From Sipunculus nudus (taxonomy: Eukaryota > Annelida > Sipuncula > Golfingiida > Sipunculidae), in NCBI GenBank assembly GCA_026874595.1, contig CM049316.1, positions 67,792,676 to 67,856,675 of the forward strand: 64,000 nt of DNA, given 5' to 3'. The translations under genes and the position numbers were made by a program. The notes beneath the pieces are model-generated. The model saw nothing but the letters and a program-made list of their open reading frames with translations, was not told where the DNA came from and did no database searches. Positions 1-10,389 of this stretch are shown piece by piece (within the stretch, counting starts at the first letter, position 1; each line of letters opens with the position of its first letter).

Positions 1-21
1 TAACGGCAGTCCACGACAGCA

Positions 22-171
22 CCTACGACAACCCACGTCAACGTCAACCTACGACAACCCACGTCACGACAACCTACGACAACCCACGTCACCCACAACC
101 TACGACAACCCACGTCACCCACAACCTACGACAACCCACGTCACCCACAACCTACGACAACCCACGTCACC
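22..171. repeat. 26-bp minisatellite (about 6 copies)
   Basis: Tandem copies begin with CCTACGACAACCCACGTCAC followed by a six-base CCACAA linker. Copy starts fall at 22, 48, 73, 99, 125 and 151, giving spacings of 26, 25, 26, 26 and 26. The second copy carries a shortened, altered linker and the last runs into divergent sequence near 171. The bases before 22 are also CCACGAC-like, so the array probably continues or decays to the left beyond the window. It is non-coding as far as can be seen. Confidence 0.9.
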
Positions 172-904
172 TGGCGACAGCCTACGAGAGCCCCTACGCC
201 AGTAGAAGACAGGCTACGCTCACTGGCGTCAAACAAGCTGTCGCCTTAGAATAATGAACATGTTGAAAATCCAGCGGCGCCAGGATAGAGGCCAAAATTC
301 TTTGGGCGTTTTGCCTGTTGGCAACTCGGCAGTGGCTTAGGGAACCAATATACGGATTCACAAAAATGCTGCTAGCTGCTCCTGTCGTCTCGGCAGAGGG
401 ACCTGCATGGGCCTATCGTTACAAAATCGTTGCGATAGTGTCTACAATGCACTTACATTTGGCCAATGGGAATGTTCGTACAGCAGAAATACATCATATT
501 ACACGAAGGTCCATGTATGATACTACCTGAATACATGATATCAATTTTACCAAGCGGGTTGAGCTTTCTATTGCCTATTGGACTGCTGTAGGCCTCCTCA
601 TAGCAACGATGCCATTCAAATAAGACGTGACGGCCATATATGCAAATACAAAGGAATCGTCAGCTAGGTCTTCAAAGAGCCTTGTGACGCCCTAATATGC
701 AAAATCAGGGATTCATCATACGGACTTTACAGAGCTTTAGCGATAAGAGTTGGCACTCATTTACGTCTATCGGTACATGTGATCACGTTTTATTTTACGC
801 ATTTTAGTAAAGTTAGTAAATGTAAATAATAAAGCCTACACACGTAGGGACAGTATGAAGATTACATTGCTCCTCCCCTGTAGCTAAAAAGTGTGCGTGT
901 GTGT
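172..904. other. Gene-less stretch
   Basis: No convincing exon, RNA gene or intact mobile element is visible. The open frame at 318-530 on the plus strand begins at a TTG, has no recognisable motif and reads as chance. The only structure noted is a diverged direct duplication at 628-738, listed separately. Confidence 0.6.
628..738. repeat. Diverged 57-bp tandem duplication
   Basis: Two adjacent segments start with TGACGGCC (628) and TGACGCCC (685). Each continues with an ATATGCAAA core, a GGA/GGGA-ATC stretch, and a TTCAAAGAGC / TTACAGAGC end. The offset is 57 bp. Similarity is moderate and gapped, so this is an old duplication or a fragment of an unrecognised dispersed element. Confidence 0.4.
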
Positions 905-926
905 GGGGGGGGGGGGGGAGGGAGGG
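905..926. repeat. Poly-G tract
   Basis: A run of 14 G (905-918) is followed by short GGAGGGAGGG-type runs. It can form G-quadruplex-like structure and is a common place for sequencing and polymerase slippage, so its length is uncertain. Confidence 0.85.
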
Positions 927-964
927 TTTTCACCCTCATCTCCCGCTGTATTGACGCCACTGGA

Positions 965-1375
965 GGTAAAGTGGCTGGCATTTTTTTCCGCGGGGGTTTC
1001 AAATTCGTGAAGTCCGAGAAAGTAATATATCGCGAGAAAAAAAAACACCGTGAAAAAGAGGCCCCACCGTTAAAGGCAAGTCGAAAAGCAAAATATTGAT
1101 TTTATAAATAATAATTGATGCTGTACGTTATCGTTAATCTAAATTAGGTGTTGTAAAAAATCTGATCTTTTAAATCATCTGCCAACATTGAACAATTAAA
1201 TCTAACGTTCGATATCAACTGGATCCTTGTTCAAATTTAACAATTTTGTGCACACAAAGTGAGGGATATAATCTGTGTCGGTTATTGTATGGTGAGACCG
1301 CGAAAGGTGAATCACCGCGAAACAACGAAAAGGTGAAAATCGCGAAATGTTAACCTCGCGAATATGAAGCCAAAC
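965..1375. repeat. CGCGA-rich degenerate dispersed repeat
   Basis: The motif CGCGA or a one-base variant recurs (near 1,031, 1,300, 1,316, 1,339 and 1,355), usually followed by AA and separated by GTGAAAA or TTCACC-type words. An opposing CCGCGGGGGTTT lies near 988. From general knowledge, CGCGAAA-rich motifs of this kind are abundant in dispersed repeats of marine invertebrates, especially molluscs. I could not define ends or terminal repeats, so the element class is unassigned. Confidence 0.45.
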
Positions 1376-2160
1376 ACAAACAGGGTCTACAGGGTATTTA
1401 TAATCATACGTCTCCGATTTGCATTATTGCAAAATACGTCTGCGCTAAGTTCAAAAAGGCTGCTTTAAATAAAACAATGGCGATGGGAAAATGAAACGGC
1501 CTGTGACTGTACAAGGACGTGGTATTTAACTATTCATTCAGATTTTTCTCTCGAACAAGGTAAGCCGCCCTGATCCCCCCAGCATTGCACGTACAAGTCC
1601 GTTGAAGTATGCCGAAATCTGTAAGAATGCACCCCTACGACCTGTGGAGCACAGACACACGTGCTGTGGACTTGGATTTTAAATGCCACGGGCCAATGTT
1701 TTTATATTTGATGGATTGATTGTTGCACCGGTTTTCATGTTTCTACTCTCATTATCCGACTTACACACCGTAGTACGCATGGCGAAAACAGATGCACCAA
1801 AGTTCATTCTCTGACAGTCACCCTGGCTCAGGAAATCAGAGCAAATCTCTAAGATGCTCCCCATCACGCCACCTGTTCCAAAATACATGAATCACGTGAT
1901 ACTGATTCCAGGTGCATGCTGGGAAAACGGAAATGTTCCTCTCGTCTGCGAATTGCCTGATTTTTGTACCTGCTGTGATCAGTTTACACGAATGTATAAC
2001 GCAAAGAAGCAACTAGATGCCTATTTGTTACATGTTCTTCGTTAACGAGTTCAAAAGATCTCTTTTGATGACGTATGAACAGTTGCGGGGTTGTTCCGCT
2101 CTAGTACACCTGCACTAGTACCAACAGGGCTGCAGCGCCACCGGGCAGTATATATGATTA
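1376..2160. other. Gene-less stretch
   Basis: AT-rich sequence with opposed short open frames at 1,679-1,888 (minus) and 1,854-2,045 (plus). Both are under 70 codons with no recognisable domain, signal peptide or splice framework. Nothing else is supported. Confidence 0.55.
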
Positions 2161-2249
2161 CAAAATGTATTTACATTGTATTTGTAGTTGTACATTAGGC
2201 CTAACTGTATATAATTATCAACATATTTTTTTCTATTTGTATTTGAACA

Positions 2250-2286
<37 letters not shown>

Positions 2287-2537
2287 TATCAACATATTTT
2301 TGTATCTGTAGTTGTACATTAATTATATATGATTATGTATATATTTTGTATTTGAATATTAACTATATATGATTATGAACATTTTTTCTTTGTATATTAA
2401 TTATATTTGATCATCCACTTTTTTTATTTGTAGTTATACATTAATTTTATATAATTCTCTACATATTTTTTTATTTGAAGTTGTAAATTTACTATACATG
2501 ATTATATAGATATTTTGTATCTTCTAGTTGTATACAA

Positions 2538-2588
<51 letters not shown>

Positions 2589-2625
2589 CATATTTTTGCA
2601 TTTTGTATTTAGTGTATATAATGCA
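2161..2625. repeat. AT-rich degenerate minisatellite with two (TA)n runs
   Basis: Imperfect units of about 40-50 bp each carry an ACATATTTTT-like head, a TTTGTAGTTGTACATTAA-like middle and a TATATGATTATCA-like tail. Heads are seen near 2,221, 2,292, 2,337, 2,379, 2,417, 2,461 and 2,510, and a last partial unit follows the second (TA)n run. Pure (TA)n blocks occupy about 2,252-2,283 and 2,541-2,586 and appear to have expanded inside the ATATATGAT tail of two units. The block is almost entirely A+T, so it should melt easily and could adopt cruciform or slipped structures. Confidence 0.7.
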
Positions 2626-3530
2626 CCAACACCATTGCATATATAGGCAGGTGCAGAAACAGACGACCCATCATTGGCCATGAGACGTTTCGTCGCCATT
2701 TAGGTCCGCCTCAAATGTTATTAAACTCATATCCCGATATGTAATATTAATTCGGTTCATTTATAACATTACTTGATATCGATCATTACTAAAATTTGAA
2801 ACAAAAGTCTATTGCCATTCTTTCAACAAAAGTTTAATAATTTTATTAAGAACGTTTGAAGACTTTGTTTTGTGATATTACTTAATATTAAATATTGTCT
2901 CTCTTTTTGTTCAGTTTTAATATGTATGTGACCTTATACTTGGGGTAGGGGTTGTTTTGAGCCTATAGCTGCCCCGACCAAAAGTTAAATAAAAGTTTGA
3001 AGTGAGCGAGGTCACCCGGAGAGCAGCCACGTGATCATCAAGCAAGGTCCATGCAGCCAAAATGAGGAAGGGGGGGTGGTCAGTTGGCCAAACGGTGTAG
3101 ATAGTGCTCTTAGACCATCGCAACAAGCAAAAAGTAGCTTTTCAGGACCATGAGATATTATTATTACGTCATTGTGGTTACCCCAAAAACTTCCATGAGG
3201 CCGGCGTCACCATGATAACGAGACGACGTCAGATACTCACTATATAAACACTTAGATCAAAGTACCTTCCTTGTCCGCGGAAAATGTCAACAAATTCTCA
3301 ATTGATTTAATGACATTTTGTTGAGGAATGGAACCAGTAATGTTAAAGGATGTTGTACGGGGAAAATCTGACAAACATACGAGAAAGCAGGCAGATCCGG
3401 ATCCATATCCGCATATATCAGTTTCACCGATCCGTCCCAAAAGTATAGTTTTTCTTCTGTCGCCAAAGGCCCATTCTCCCAAAAAATATCTTCGAGATTG
3501 TTTGAGAACTTTGGAAGATATGGTTCGGGT
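2626..3530. other. Gene-less stretch
   Basis: No coding feature is supported. Overlapping frames on both strands at 3,252-3,702 owe their length to the low-complexity CA/CT tract and lack family motifs. Confidence 0.55.
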
Positions 3531-3585
3531 ACACACACACACACACACACGAGTGATCACATACGTCTCTCTCTCTCTTTCTTTT

Positions 3586-3645
<60 letters not shown>

Positions 3646-3663
3646 TCTTTTTTCTTCTTCTAC
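3531..3663. repeat. Compound (CA)n / (CT)n microsatellite
   Basis: An uninterrupted (AC)10 at 3,531-3,550 is followed, after a short GAGTGATCACATACG linker, by a nearly pure polypyrimidine tract. That tract is (CT)n from about 3,567, interrupted by TTTCTTTTTC, then (CT)n to about 3,643 and a TTC-rich tail. It will be highly length-variable. Confidence 0.95.
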
Positions 3664-5819
3664 TGGTCCCCTTTAACCCCACTTTGCAAAATACATTTCT
3701 AATGTAATTACTTAGAAACGACACATCATATTAAGTATAGTTAGATCTGTTTGGGGGAATTAATATAATACGTGTTTATAAAGTATATAATTTAACAAGA
3801 TTAATACCTAAAAATTGCATTAATTGAGTTTGTGTTGACAAAAAATGCATGAAAGGGTCATCAAACGTTCCTGAGGCGCCTCACCTGTTTTCTATTACAC
3901 AAGGCCGTGTCCTGCTTGTCACTTACGGTACACGCATAAGGCGTCGTGTCGAGTGTCAGTGGGCGATAATTAGGGCACACACATGTCGGCGATCATAAGG
4001 CGACCAGTGTCAGTTAGGGAACAGCTGTGTAAGGGACTTGCTGGCTTAGCTGCCCTCATCTCGTCACAGCCCGGTTATTCACCATAATTGCACCGAGTGG
4101 GAAGCCTTGAAGGTGTCTTTAATGTCTGGATATAATAACAAGTGTTCGCGGATACTTTTACTCCGGGGTATGACCGCTGAACTCGCACCAGGGCTGCTCG
4201 TGTTGCTACATGGCGCCACGGGACGACCTATCAAAACTGACAGTGAGTGACTTGCACTTGAGTCGGCCCGTGTCAGAGTAACTGTGGCCTCATGGGTGGG
4301 CTGTTACCCAAGAAGTAACAAAACCAATTCAGGTGCGGCAGTGGTCATTTTCCAGCCTGGCACCCCGCCTGCCGAAATGTCAGCGGCGCAAGCCCGCCCT
4401 TGTGACCCCCGTGGGTTCACGGAAAACAAACTTCATGGATAACAGGTGTCGGTCTTGTCTGGCCGTGAGCACGGTTTACTCGGATGTGTTTTTCATTTGT
4501 TTCTATGACGGCGATTTAGAGAATCTTATAACAGATCTGATATATCTAATTGTATCTTATTATCTTATATCTTATCTAAGTATTACCCCACATATCCATT
4601 TCTTCGGTTAAAATCATAGCTGTTTTATTCTTCTCAAACAGTGGTTAGTGTATAACGTATACTGCTTGACTTTATGTCGTTGGAGGGACAAAAGTCTGCA
4701 GTGATATCAATCCACCTGAACATATACCGCCTCTCAAGAAGAAAGTGGGTCTGACAGTTGTTTTTATTTTCTCTGCTGATGCGAACTTACGATTTGAAAT
4801 AGAAAAAAAATCTCCCGAAATTCGCAGCCATTTTTGGTGACTGCAAGGTTATATCAGCCTTGCCAAGCCTCGGGTGTCAGCTGATATTAGTTAAGAAACA
4901 ATAAATCCATTATTCCTACAAACATATATTTTACCGATTCGTATTTTGGTAAAGGTCAACGGAACTGTTTGTGCGGGGTGGTTTTCCATGGGCAGAGATT
5001 AAATGGGCTGAGTTAACTGGCATAGTTTCTGACAGAAGGCGTTGCCATAGAGTCTTCGCGAAAAAATGTCGAATTCCTCTGTATTTTTGAGGAAAATTAG
5101 GAAAACGAACCCTAGATTTTTAAAACAGCTGTGTTGGGGGATAGGAGCAAACAAGGGCAGAAGTAAAGAAAAAAGGAAGGAAAAAAATAATTAAAAAACT
5201 CATCAACCCTTATGAGCACTCCTTATTGTTTTACACTTATGTGATAACTTCAGCCAAAACCATCACCTTCTCATCCTGCAGAGGTGTAGCTGGAATGGAA
5301 ATTTAAGGGCAAGCAGGCTTCACGAACCATGCAGGTAGCTGTCTAGATTTGGCAGACCACAGCATAGCATGGCTACCTCCAGTCAACAACCACCGACATC
5401 GCCACTTAAACAACTCATTCCAAAACATGTGGTCAGACCACACCTGGTTATTGCAAGGTTTCCCCTCGTTATTCGTGCGGAGGAAATGCCACTGTCGATC
5501 TCTTGAAGAGACAGGGTGTTTGTATTGTGTCTGGTGCCCTTCAGGAGTAATGTCAGTGATCCTCTGCTAGTGACGTAAAATAAACATTTCCAGGGATTTC
5601 GTGTATCGAAATTTGAGGTTATGTTACACATGAAAAGAGAAGCTCAACAATTATAAATTAAAAGTTAACTATAATTACACTTATTAAAACTGATTTCCGT
5701 TATAACTGCTCCGGAAAACGCATAATGGAGATAAGTTGTTCACCTAGCTGCAACAGAAAAATCACAATAATGTGATCTTGAATAGGTTTATATCGTAGCT
5801 TTAGCCGGGATGTCCAACA

Positions 5820-5823
<4 letters not shown>
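3664..5823. other. Gene-less stretch, GC-richer segment at about 3,870-4,530
   Basis: Within this stretch, about 3,870-4,530 is visibly richer in G+C and in CpG than its surroundings, with words such as GAGGCGCCTCACC and GGCGCCACGGGACG. Such islands can mark an upstream exon or promoter, or an old transposon. The plus-strand frame at 4,333-4,611 (92 codons, no in-frame ATG at its first codon) has no recognisable domain and ends in a low-complexity hydrophobic tail, so I do not call it a gene. The rest, 4,531-5,823, is ordinary AT-rich sequence. Confidence 0.45.

Positions 5824-5869
<46 letters not shown>
5824..5869. repeat. (TA)n microsatellite
   Basis: About 22 uninterrupted TA dinucleotides lie between TTTAA and AGATATCCCC. 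Confidence 0.95.
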
Positions 5870-5870
<1 letters not shown>

Positions 5871-6273
5871 ATATCCCCATAATTATATAATTTTCTAAAC
5901 AGAATTGGTCCACATGAGTCATTTCATTTCCTAGAATGATCCATGCACGAAGGGCATGGGTTAAACTCACTCCATGTTCTAAAGAGAAACGTTAGAAATA
6001 CAGGGAATGCAGGTATAGGAGTCCCTATCGTGGAATGCAAACGGCCGCTCACCTCAGACCTAAGAGCACACGTTTCATACTTTGATCCTGTAATTGTACA
6101 CAAGCCATATTACAAATAACCACTGGAACCCTCACTCCGAAGTACTGGGCGCTCGACCGCTTACTGAACAGTGGGACAGCAAGCAGCGTGGCATAGGAGG
6201 CTTGACCGTTTTTGCATTCACTTAATTGACCCGAATTCCAAGGTTCATTCATGCATATGTGACAGCATTTCTG
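5870..6273. other. Gene-less stretch
   Basis: AT-rich spacer. The minus-strand 67-codon frame at 6,049-6,252 shows no recognisable motif. Confidence 0.55.
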
Positions 6274-6517
6274 TGAATGTTCCTTGAAGTCCTTCGGGGA
6301 TCCAGATCATGAGCCGAACCAATACCAAATCTATTCGATTCTTCATTGGCCCGTTGGCGATGTGCCCAGAACATTTCATTTGATCAATTCTATTCATGGT
6401 TCCATGAGTTATGTTGTGAACAAACACACATGCACAAATACACATCCACACACACCATCACAGAAACACACACACACAAGTGCGGGAATAAACGGATACT
6501 TACCTGGCGGAGGCAAT
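6274..6517 (+). mobile_element. Non-LTR retrotransposon (RTE-like) 3' tail, copy 1
   Basis: The segment reads in order: TTCCTTGAAGTCCTTCGGGG, a GATCCAGATCATGA block, an ACCAAATCTATTCGATT block, CATTGGCCCGTTGGCGATGT, a CATGAGTTATGTTGTGAAC block, an expanded CA-rich tail, then a CTGGCGGAGGCAAT end. This order matches a 3' tail very widespread in marine animal genomes, generally associated with RTE-type LINEs and derived SINEs (assigned from memory). Copies at 7,764 and 58,471 share the blocks. It is 5'-truncated with no reverse-transcriptase coding sequence. The family name is uncertain, but membership of a dispersed retroelement family is fairly secure. Confidence 0.7.
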
Positions 6518-7533
6518 TTGTTATAGGTTCTAGACAGAAACTTACGTATGCAATATAATTGACTCTGGTAGGAAGTTCCAGAAGTAATATCGTTTGTAAG
6601 ATTCCAGGGTTAGTCTTTTCTCAAGAACTTTACAGGATTTTAGTAAAGAGCCTTCTTTAGAATATGCAAACCTTATTTTAGAATTCCAGGATTAAGCCTA
6701 TAAAGCATTTCCATGCCCCACAAATTATAGATATTATAAATATTTATAGACACTGAAATTTCTCACACAGGCATTTTGTGCCTTTTTATATCTAAGTAAA
6801 AGGCCCAATTATTGCATGGTTGTTTAATTCCCATTATGCTTAGGAAATTTGATGCAAACCAGTCCGAAAGAAGTCGGTTTCCTGTATTTTCGGAGACCCA
6901 AACTGGTAAACAGTCGAGATAATACGTGTATATACGCAGCTATACTTTGTTAATATCGAGGTATCAAATACAGAATATACCTAGTGATCGCCTACATCTC
7001 CACTCAAGCCCGCTAGCTTTTATCAGAGCCATCTGTAATTTAAAACCAAATTCTTCCAGCAGGTGTCAGTATAGGGCCTGGAAGCAGGAGTATAAAAATA
7101 AACATAAACTCATGTCTGAAATCATATCCGGATCTATTTCATCTCTGTCCTTTATTCCTGTCGACACCTAATTACTCTAAATAAGATATAACACAAACAT
7201 ATTAAACTAGAAATTAGTGCGTGTAAGACCACATGTAGGCTAGTGTGTATACCTCCGCCTGTATCCTGCTCAAATTATGGTGTGTGGTATACTAGTATAC
7301 ACTGGAAAAATATGGGTCATGGCTGACCAACCGAATGTTTGGATCTGTTCACGATATAAAAGGCGACCCAGATTCAAGTGATCCATCGAATGAATGCCTT
7401 GGCCAGGATAAGCAGAGTACCTCATATCACAACGGTGAAGAATACTGGAAAACATATATACATGTAATATGGTGAACCAGTTTATCCTAAAATATAATTG
7501 CTTGTTCCGCTTGTGGAGATTATTGGTACGGAC
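6518..7533. other. Gene-less stretch
   Basis: AT-rich sequence without a supported gene. The minus-strand frame at 7,270-7,605 (111 codons) draws its glycine-rich start from the poly-C tract on the opposite strand and is considered spurious. Confidence 0.55.
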
Positions 7534-7587
7534 CACCCCCCCCTCCCCCCTCCAACCCAGCCCCACCCCCACCCCTCCCTCCCCCTT
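7534..7587. repeat. Poly-C / CCCA-rich tract
   Basis: C runs of five to eight, interrupted by T, A or AACC, give a strongly strand-asymmetric block (G-runs on the minus strand). It is a possible G-quadruplex or i-motif site, and its length may be unreliable. Confidence 0.85.
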
Positions 7588-7763
7588 CATTTTAGTTGAA
7601 GGCAACCTATTTTTACGAGATTTACATTAATTTTTTTTTTTTGTCTTTTTTTAGATGTCATTAATCTTCCTGAGTTGGGCCCTCCTTTTCCGGGATCCGC
7701 CCCTGGCGCTTGATCAAATTACAAATTCTCCTATTCATTCGTATATAGATGACCGTTAATATG

Positions 7764-7962
7764 TGACTATTCCTTCATGATATCCTTAGATCCGGATCAT
7801 TGGCTGGATCCACACCCAAATCTAATCGATTCTACAATGGCCCGAAATGCTCGGGAAAATTCCATGCATGAACTTCCGTTCATGATTGCGTGAGATATTT
7901 TTTATACGAACACACACACACACAAATGGGGATGAACGCATAGCTTCCTGGCGGAGGCAATG
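7764..7962 (+). mobile_element. Non-LTR retrotransposon (RTE-like) 3' tail, copy 2
   Basis: Homologous to the copy at 6,274-6,517 and in the same orientation. It carries ATTCCTTCATGATATCCTTA, a GATCCGGATCATTGGCTGGA block, an ACCCAAATCTAATCGATTC block, a CAATGGCCCG block, a short (CA)n tail at about 7,909-7,923, and the same CTGGCGGAGGCAATG end. The CA tail is shorter than in copy 1. The 5' end is truncated and no coding remnant is visible. Confidence 0.72.
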
Positions 7963-8655
7963 ATCTCGAAGCGGGGATTTTGTAAAATACCATTAATTGT
8001 TTGTGTTGCACCATGAAGACAATACAGTATTAATATTTTCATTATTATAAAACGTTACAATAATTTAAGGAAAATGGCGTGACACTCAATTCTATCTTTT
8101 CTTAGGATCGGCTATATTACATCTCAAGTTCTACTCTGTCACCCATCAGAAGTCATTATTTTCTTGTTTGATGTGACAACGTGGCCGCGCCCAGGGACTG
8201 CCACGTGCCCCAACAAATACCACGCGATTAGCACGCCCTCCCGCGGAGAAGAAGGGAAACATGACGACTCTGATGTTTGCACAGAAACCTGGCACCGACC
8301 TCAAAATCCCGACCACCCACTCAATAAAATCACACAGCAAATGACAGCTCTCCCGTGATCAGACAAAGTACGTGTTGATGTATCTACGAAAAAAGTTGAT
8401 TTCTTGTATCAAATGGCGCAAGGACTGATGGGTAGAGCTGTATCAAGTTTTGCACACCGACACGTGATATATAAAATTAACTTGGTTTGTGTTCTTATGT
8501 ATCTGAGACGAAACTGAATTCATTATACCAGACAAGATACATTTTTATTTTTTTTTTTCTGAATACAGCGTAATTTGGACCTACGTTTTTTTGTGTGTAT
8601 AAACATGTACTCTTGATAAAATTTGACTAAAACGGTAAGTGTATATATCCGTTGG
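7963..8655. other. Gene-less stretch
   Basis: Nothing recognisable. Two opposed 64-codon frames overlap at 8,146-8,358 and lack family motifs. Confidence 0.5.
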
Positions 8656-8721
8656 CCTCTCTCTCTGTACCCCCCCCCCCCACACGTCTGTTTTGTCCTC
8701 CTCTGCCCCCCCCCCCCCCCA
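8656..8721. repeat. Polypyrimidine tract with two long C runs
   Basis: (CT)n at about 8,657-8,667 leads into C13 near 8,671, then a TGTTTTGTCCTCCTCTG spacer and C17 ending near 8,720. It is strongly pyrimidine-biased on the plus strand. Confidence 0.9.
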
Positions 8722-9003
8722 ACGTCCATGCATCAACGTTTAATTATCTATACTTATTCATGTTTTAAAAGAAAGAATAATTATATGATATTACTAATCG
8801 ATATAGAGGTAACTCTCTCTTTCCGCGTGCCGTATCACTATATACAATGATCTTTTAGTCATTTACACCTATTTGATTTACTTTTTTTTTAAATAAAATA
8901 ATAATAATTTGTAACAAGGACAGCATGTGTTACTTGCATGGTTGTGTGTATGTTGGGGAAGGGGAGGTTCAGGTGACAGATATAAACTATGATATTCCTA
9001 TAT
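8722..9003. other. Short gene-less spacer
   Basis: AT-rich sequence; no feature seen. Confidence 0.5.
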
Positions 9004-9068
9004 TCCTCTCTTTTTTCTCTCTCTCTGTCTTTTATTCTCTCTCTCTATCTATCTGTCTGTCTCTCTCT

Positions 9069-9137
<69 letters not shown>
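9004..9137. repeat. Compound (CT)n / (TA)n microsatellite
   Basis: CT-rich repeats with TCTG and TCTA variants fill 9,004-9,072. They are followed by about 32 TA dinucleotides from 9,073 to 9,137. Confidence 0.95.
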
Positions 9138-9140
<3 letters not shown>

Positions 9141-9537
9141 GCACCTAGCGAAAAGTAGACTGCATGTAATACATTATCATATTGTGGACATGCAAGATAT
9201 ATGAAACATATATATGCAAAACCTGAACATGATAATACTCTACTTGCATGTATGCAAAGTACAGCTTTATCTTCACTATTACTGGAGAATGTACGTTTAA
9301 ATGCTGTTTCTCTCATCGTAACCAAAGTCACATCCGACAGTTCACTTTTACTAGAAGTGTCAGAACTGTCTTGAACGAGCACACGCCATAAAAAAAGTAG
9401 TTTGCGCGCAGGTGTTATCTGCCCCCTGTTACTAGGTCACCGAGCTAGTTTTCCTGGGACTGTACGTGCTTGCTGCCTCACGTTGCGTCACTATGATCTA
9501 TGCGCGTTATTTTTTTAATATACAGCCATTCAGTCAA
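9138..9537. other. Gene-less stretch
   Basis: No feature seen beyond a few ATGCAAA-like words. The minus-strand frame at 9,071-9,382 encodes an (IY)n tail from the TA run and is not a gene. Confidence 0.5.
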
Positions 9538-9558
9538 TGGTGGTGGTGGGGGGGGGGA
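9538..9558. repeat. GGT-to-poly-G tract
   Basis: (TGG)n grades into a run of ten or so G at about 9,548-9,557. Confidence 0.85.
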
Positions 9559-9639
9559 CTAGTTGTGCATAGTGGCTCACAGGAATAAATTGAAAAATGA
9601 ATCCCAGCTGAAAAACATTCTGATGTTCTATCTAGATAT

Positions 9640-9645
9640 ATTTAT

Positions 9646-9698
<53 letters not shown>

Positions 9699-9960
9699 TA
9701 TATATAGACAGATAGACAGAAAGCTAGCTAGGTAGTTAAATAGATAGATAAAAAGAGAAAGAGATTCGGAGACACACCTACAGAGAGACCAACAGACCGG
9801 CCGACAGATAAACAGACAGACAAAATGATAGATCGATAGATAGACAGACAGGCATATAGTTCGAGAGATCGACAGACAGACAGACAAACTGGTATACACA
9901 AAGATATATAGACAGATATGTAGAGAGACAGAAAAGAACAGATAAGATAAGGTAAGATAA
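9640..9960. repeat. (TA)n followed by degenerate (GATA)/(GACA) tetranucleotide array
   Basis: Pure TA from about 9,649 to 9,695 leads, through a short ATATATAGACAGATAG joint, into roughly 260 bp of GATA, GACA and GAGA tetranucleotides with interruptions such as GCTAGCTAGG and CGGCCGACAG. The tetranucleotide phase is lost and regained, typical of an ageing microsatellite. The minus-strand frames here encode (S-I-C-L)n low-complexity peptides and are artefacts of the repeat. Confidence 0.93.
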
Positions 9961-10180
9961 TATTTATGAGATAAATCAAGACAAAAGAAGAGTTACACAA
10001 CAAAACACAAGGTTGTGGCTAAGCAACAAAGAATATATTATAGAAAATTATAGAGTTCAAAACCACCTACCAGATAAGGTTCCAAGAGTAGAAACTATAA
10101 TCCACAAGAAATACACTGGATGCACACAAAAAATACACTCTAGTTATATACAGAGTCCGGTCTCTAGATGTCCTAAACTA
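9961..10180. other. Short gene-less spacer
   Basis: A-rich sequence leading into the 20-bp minisatellite. The plus-strand frame 10,013-10,309 runs through that minisatellite and is not supported as a gene. Confidence 0.5.
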
Positions 10181-10333
10181 GCGATACTGGTCCCGGACTG
10201 GCGGCACTGGACCCCAACTAGCGGCACTGGACCCCGAATGTCGGCACTGGACCCAGACAGGCGGCACAGGAATCAAACTGGCGGCACTGGATTCGATTTG
10301 CGGCACTGAACCTCCACTGGCGGCCCTGGACTG
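10181..10333. repeat. 20-bp minisatellite (about 7.5 copies)
   Basis: Units start at 10,181, 10,201, 10,221, 10,241, 10,261 and 10,281, exactly 20 bp apart. After a one-base loss, further units start at 10,300 and 10,320. The consensus is GCGGCACTGGACCCCGACTG or close to it. The GGCACTGG half is conserved and the second half varies (ACCCCAACTA, ACCCAGACAG, AATCAAACTG). The block is GC-rich in an AT-rich region, and 20 bp is not a multiple of three, so it is not a coding repeat. Confidence 0.92.
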
Positions 10334-10337
10334 CTGG

Positions 10338-10389
10338 ACACCGAAGACTGAAAGACCTAACTCTTCTTAACACCGAAGACTGAAAGACC
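10338..10389. repeat. Direct 20-bp duplication, 32-bp offset
   Basis: ACACCGAAGACTGAAAGACC occurs exactly at 10,338-10,357 and again at 10,370-10,389, immediately after the 20-bp minisatellite. This looks like a second small duplication event at the same unstable site. Confidence 0.9.

Noticed and set aside
4333-4611. 92-codon frame in the GC-richer island
   Set aside because: There is no start ATG at its first codon, no recognisable domain, and the tail is low-complexity. It was kept only as part of the island description.
9071-10003. Several long frames around 9.1-10.0 kb
   Set aside because: They translate (TA)n and (GATA)n tracts into (IY)n and (S-I-C-L)n low complexity.
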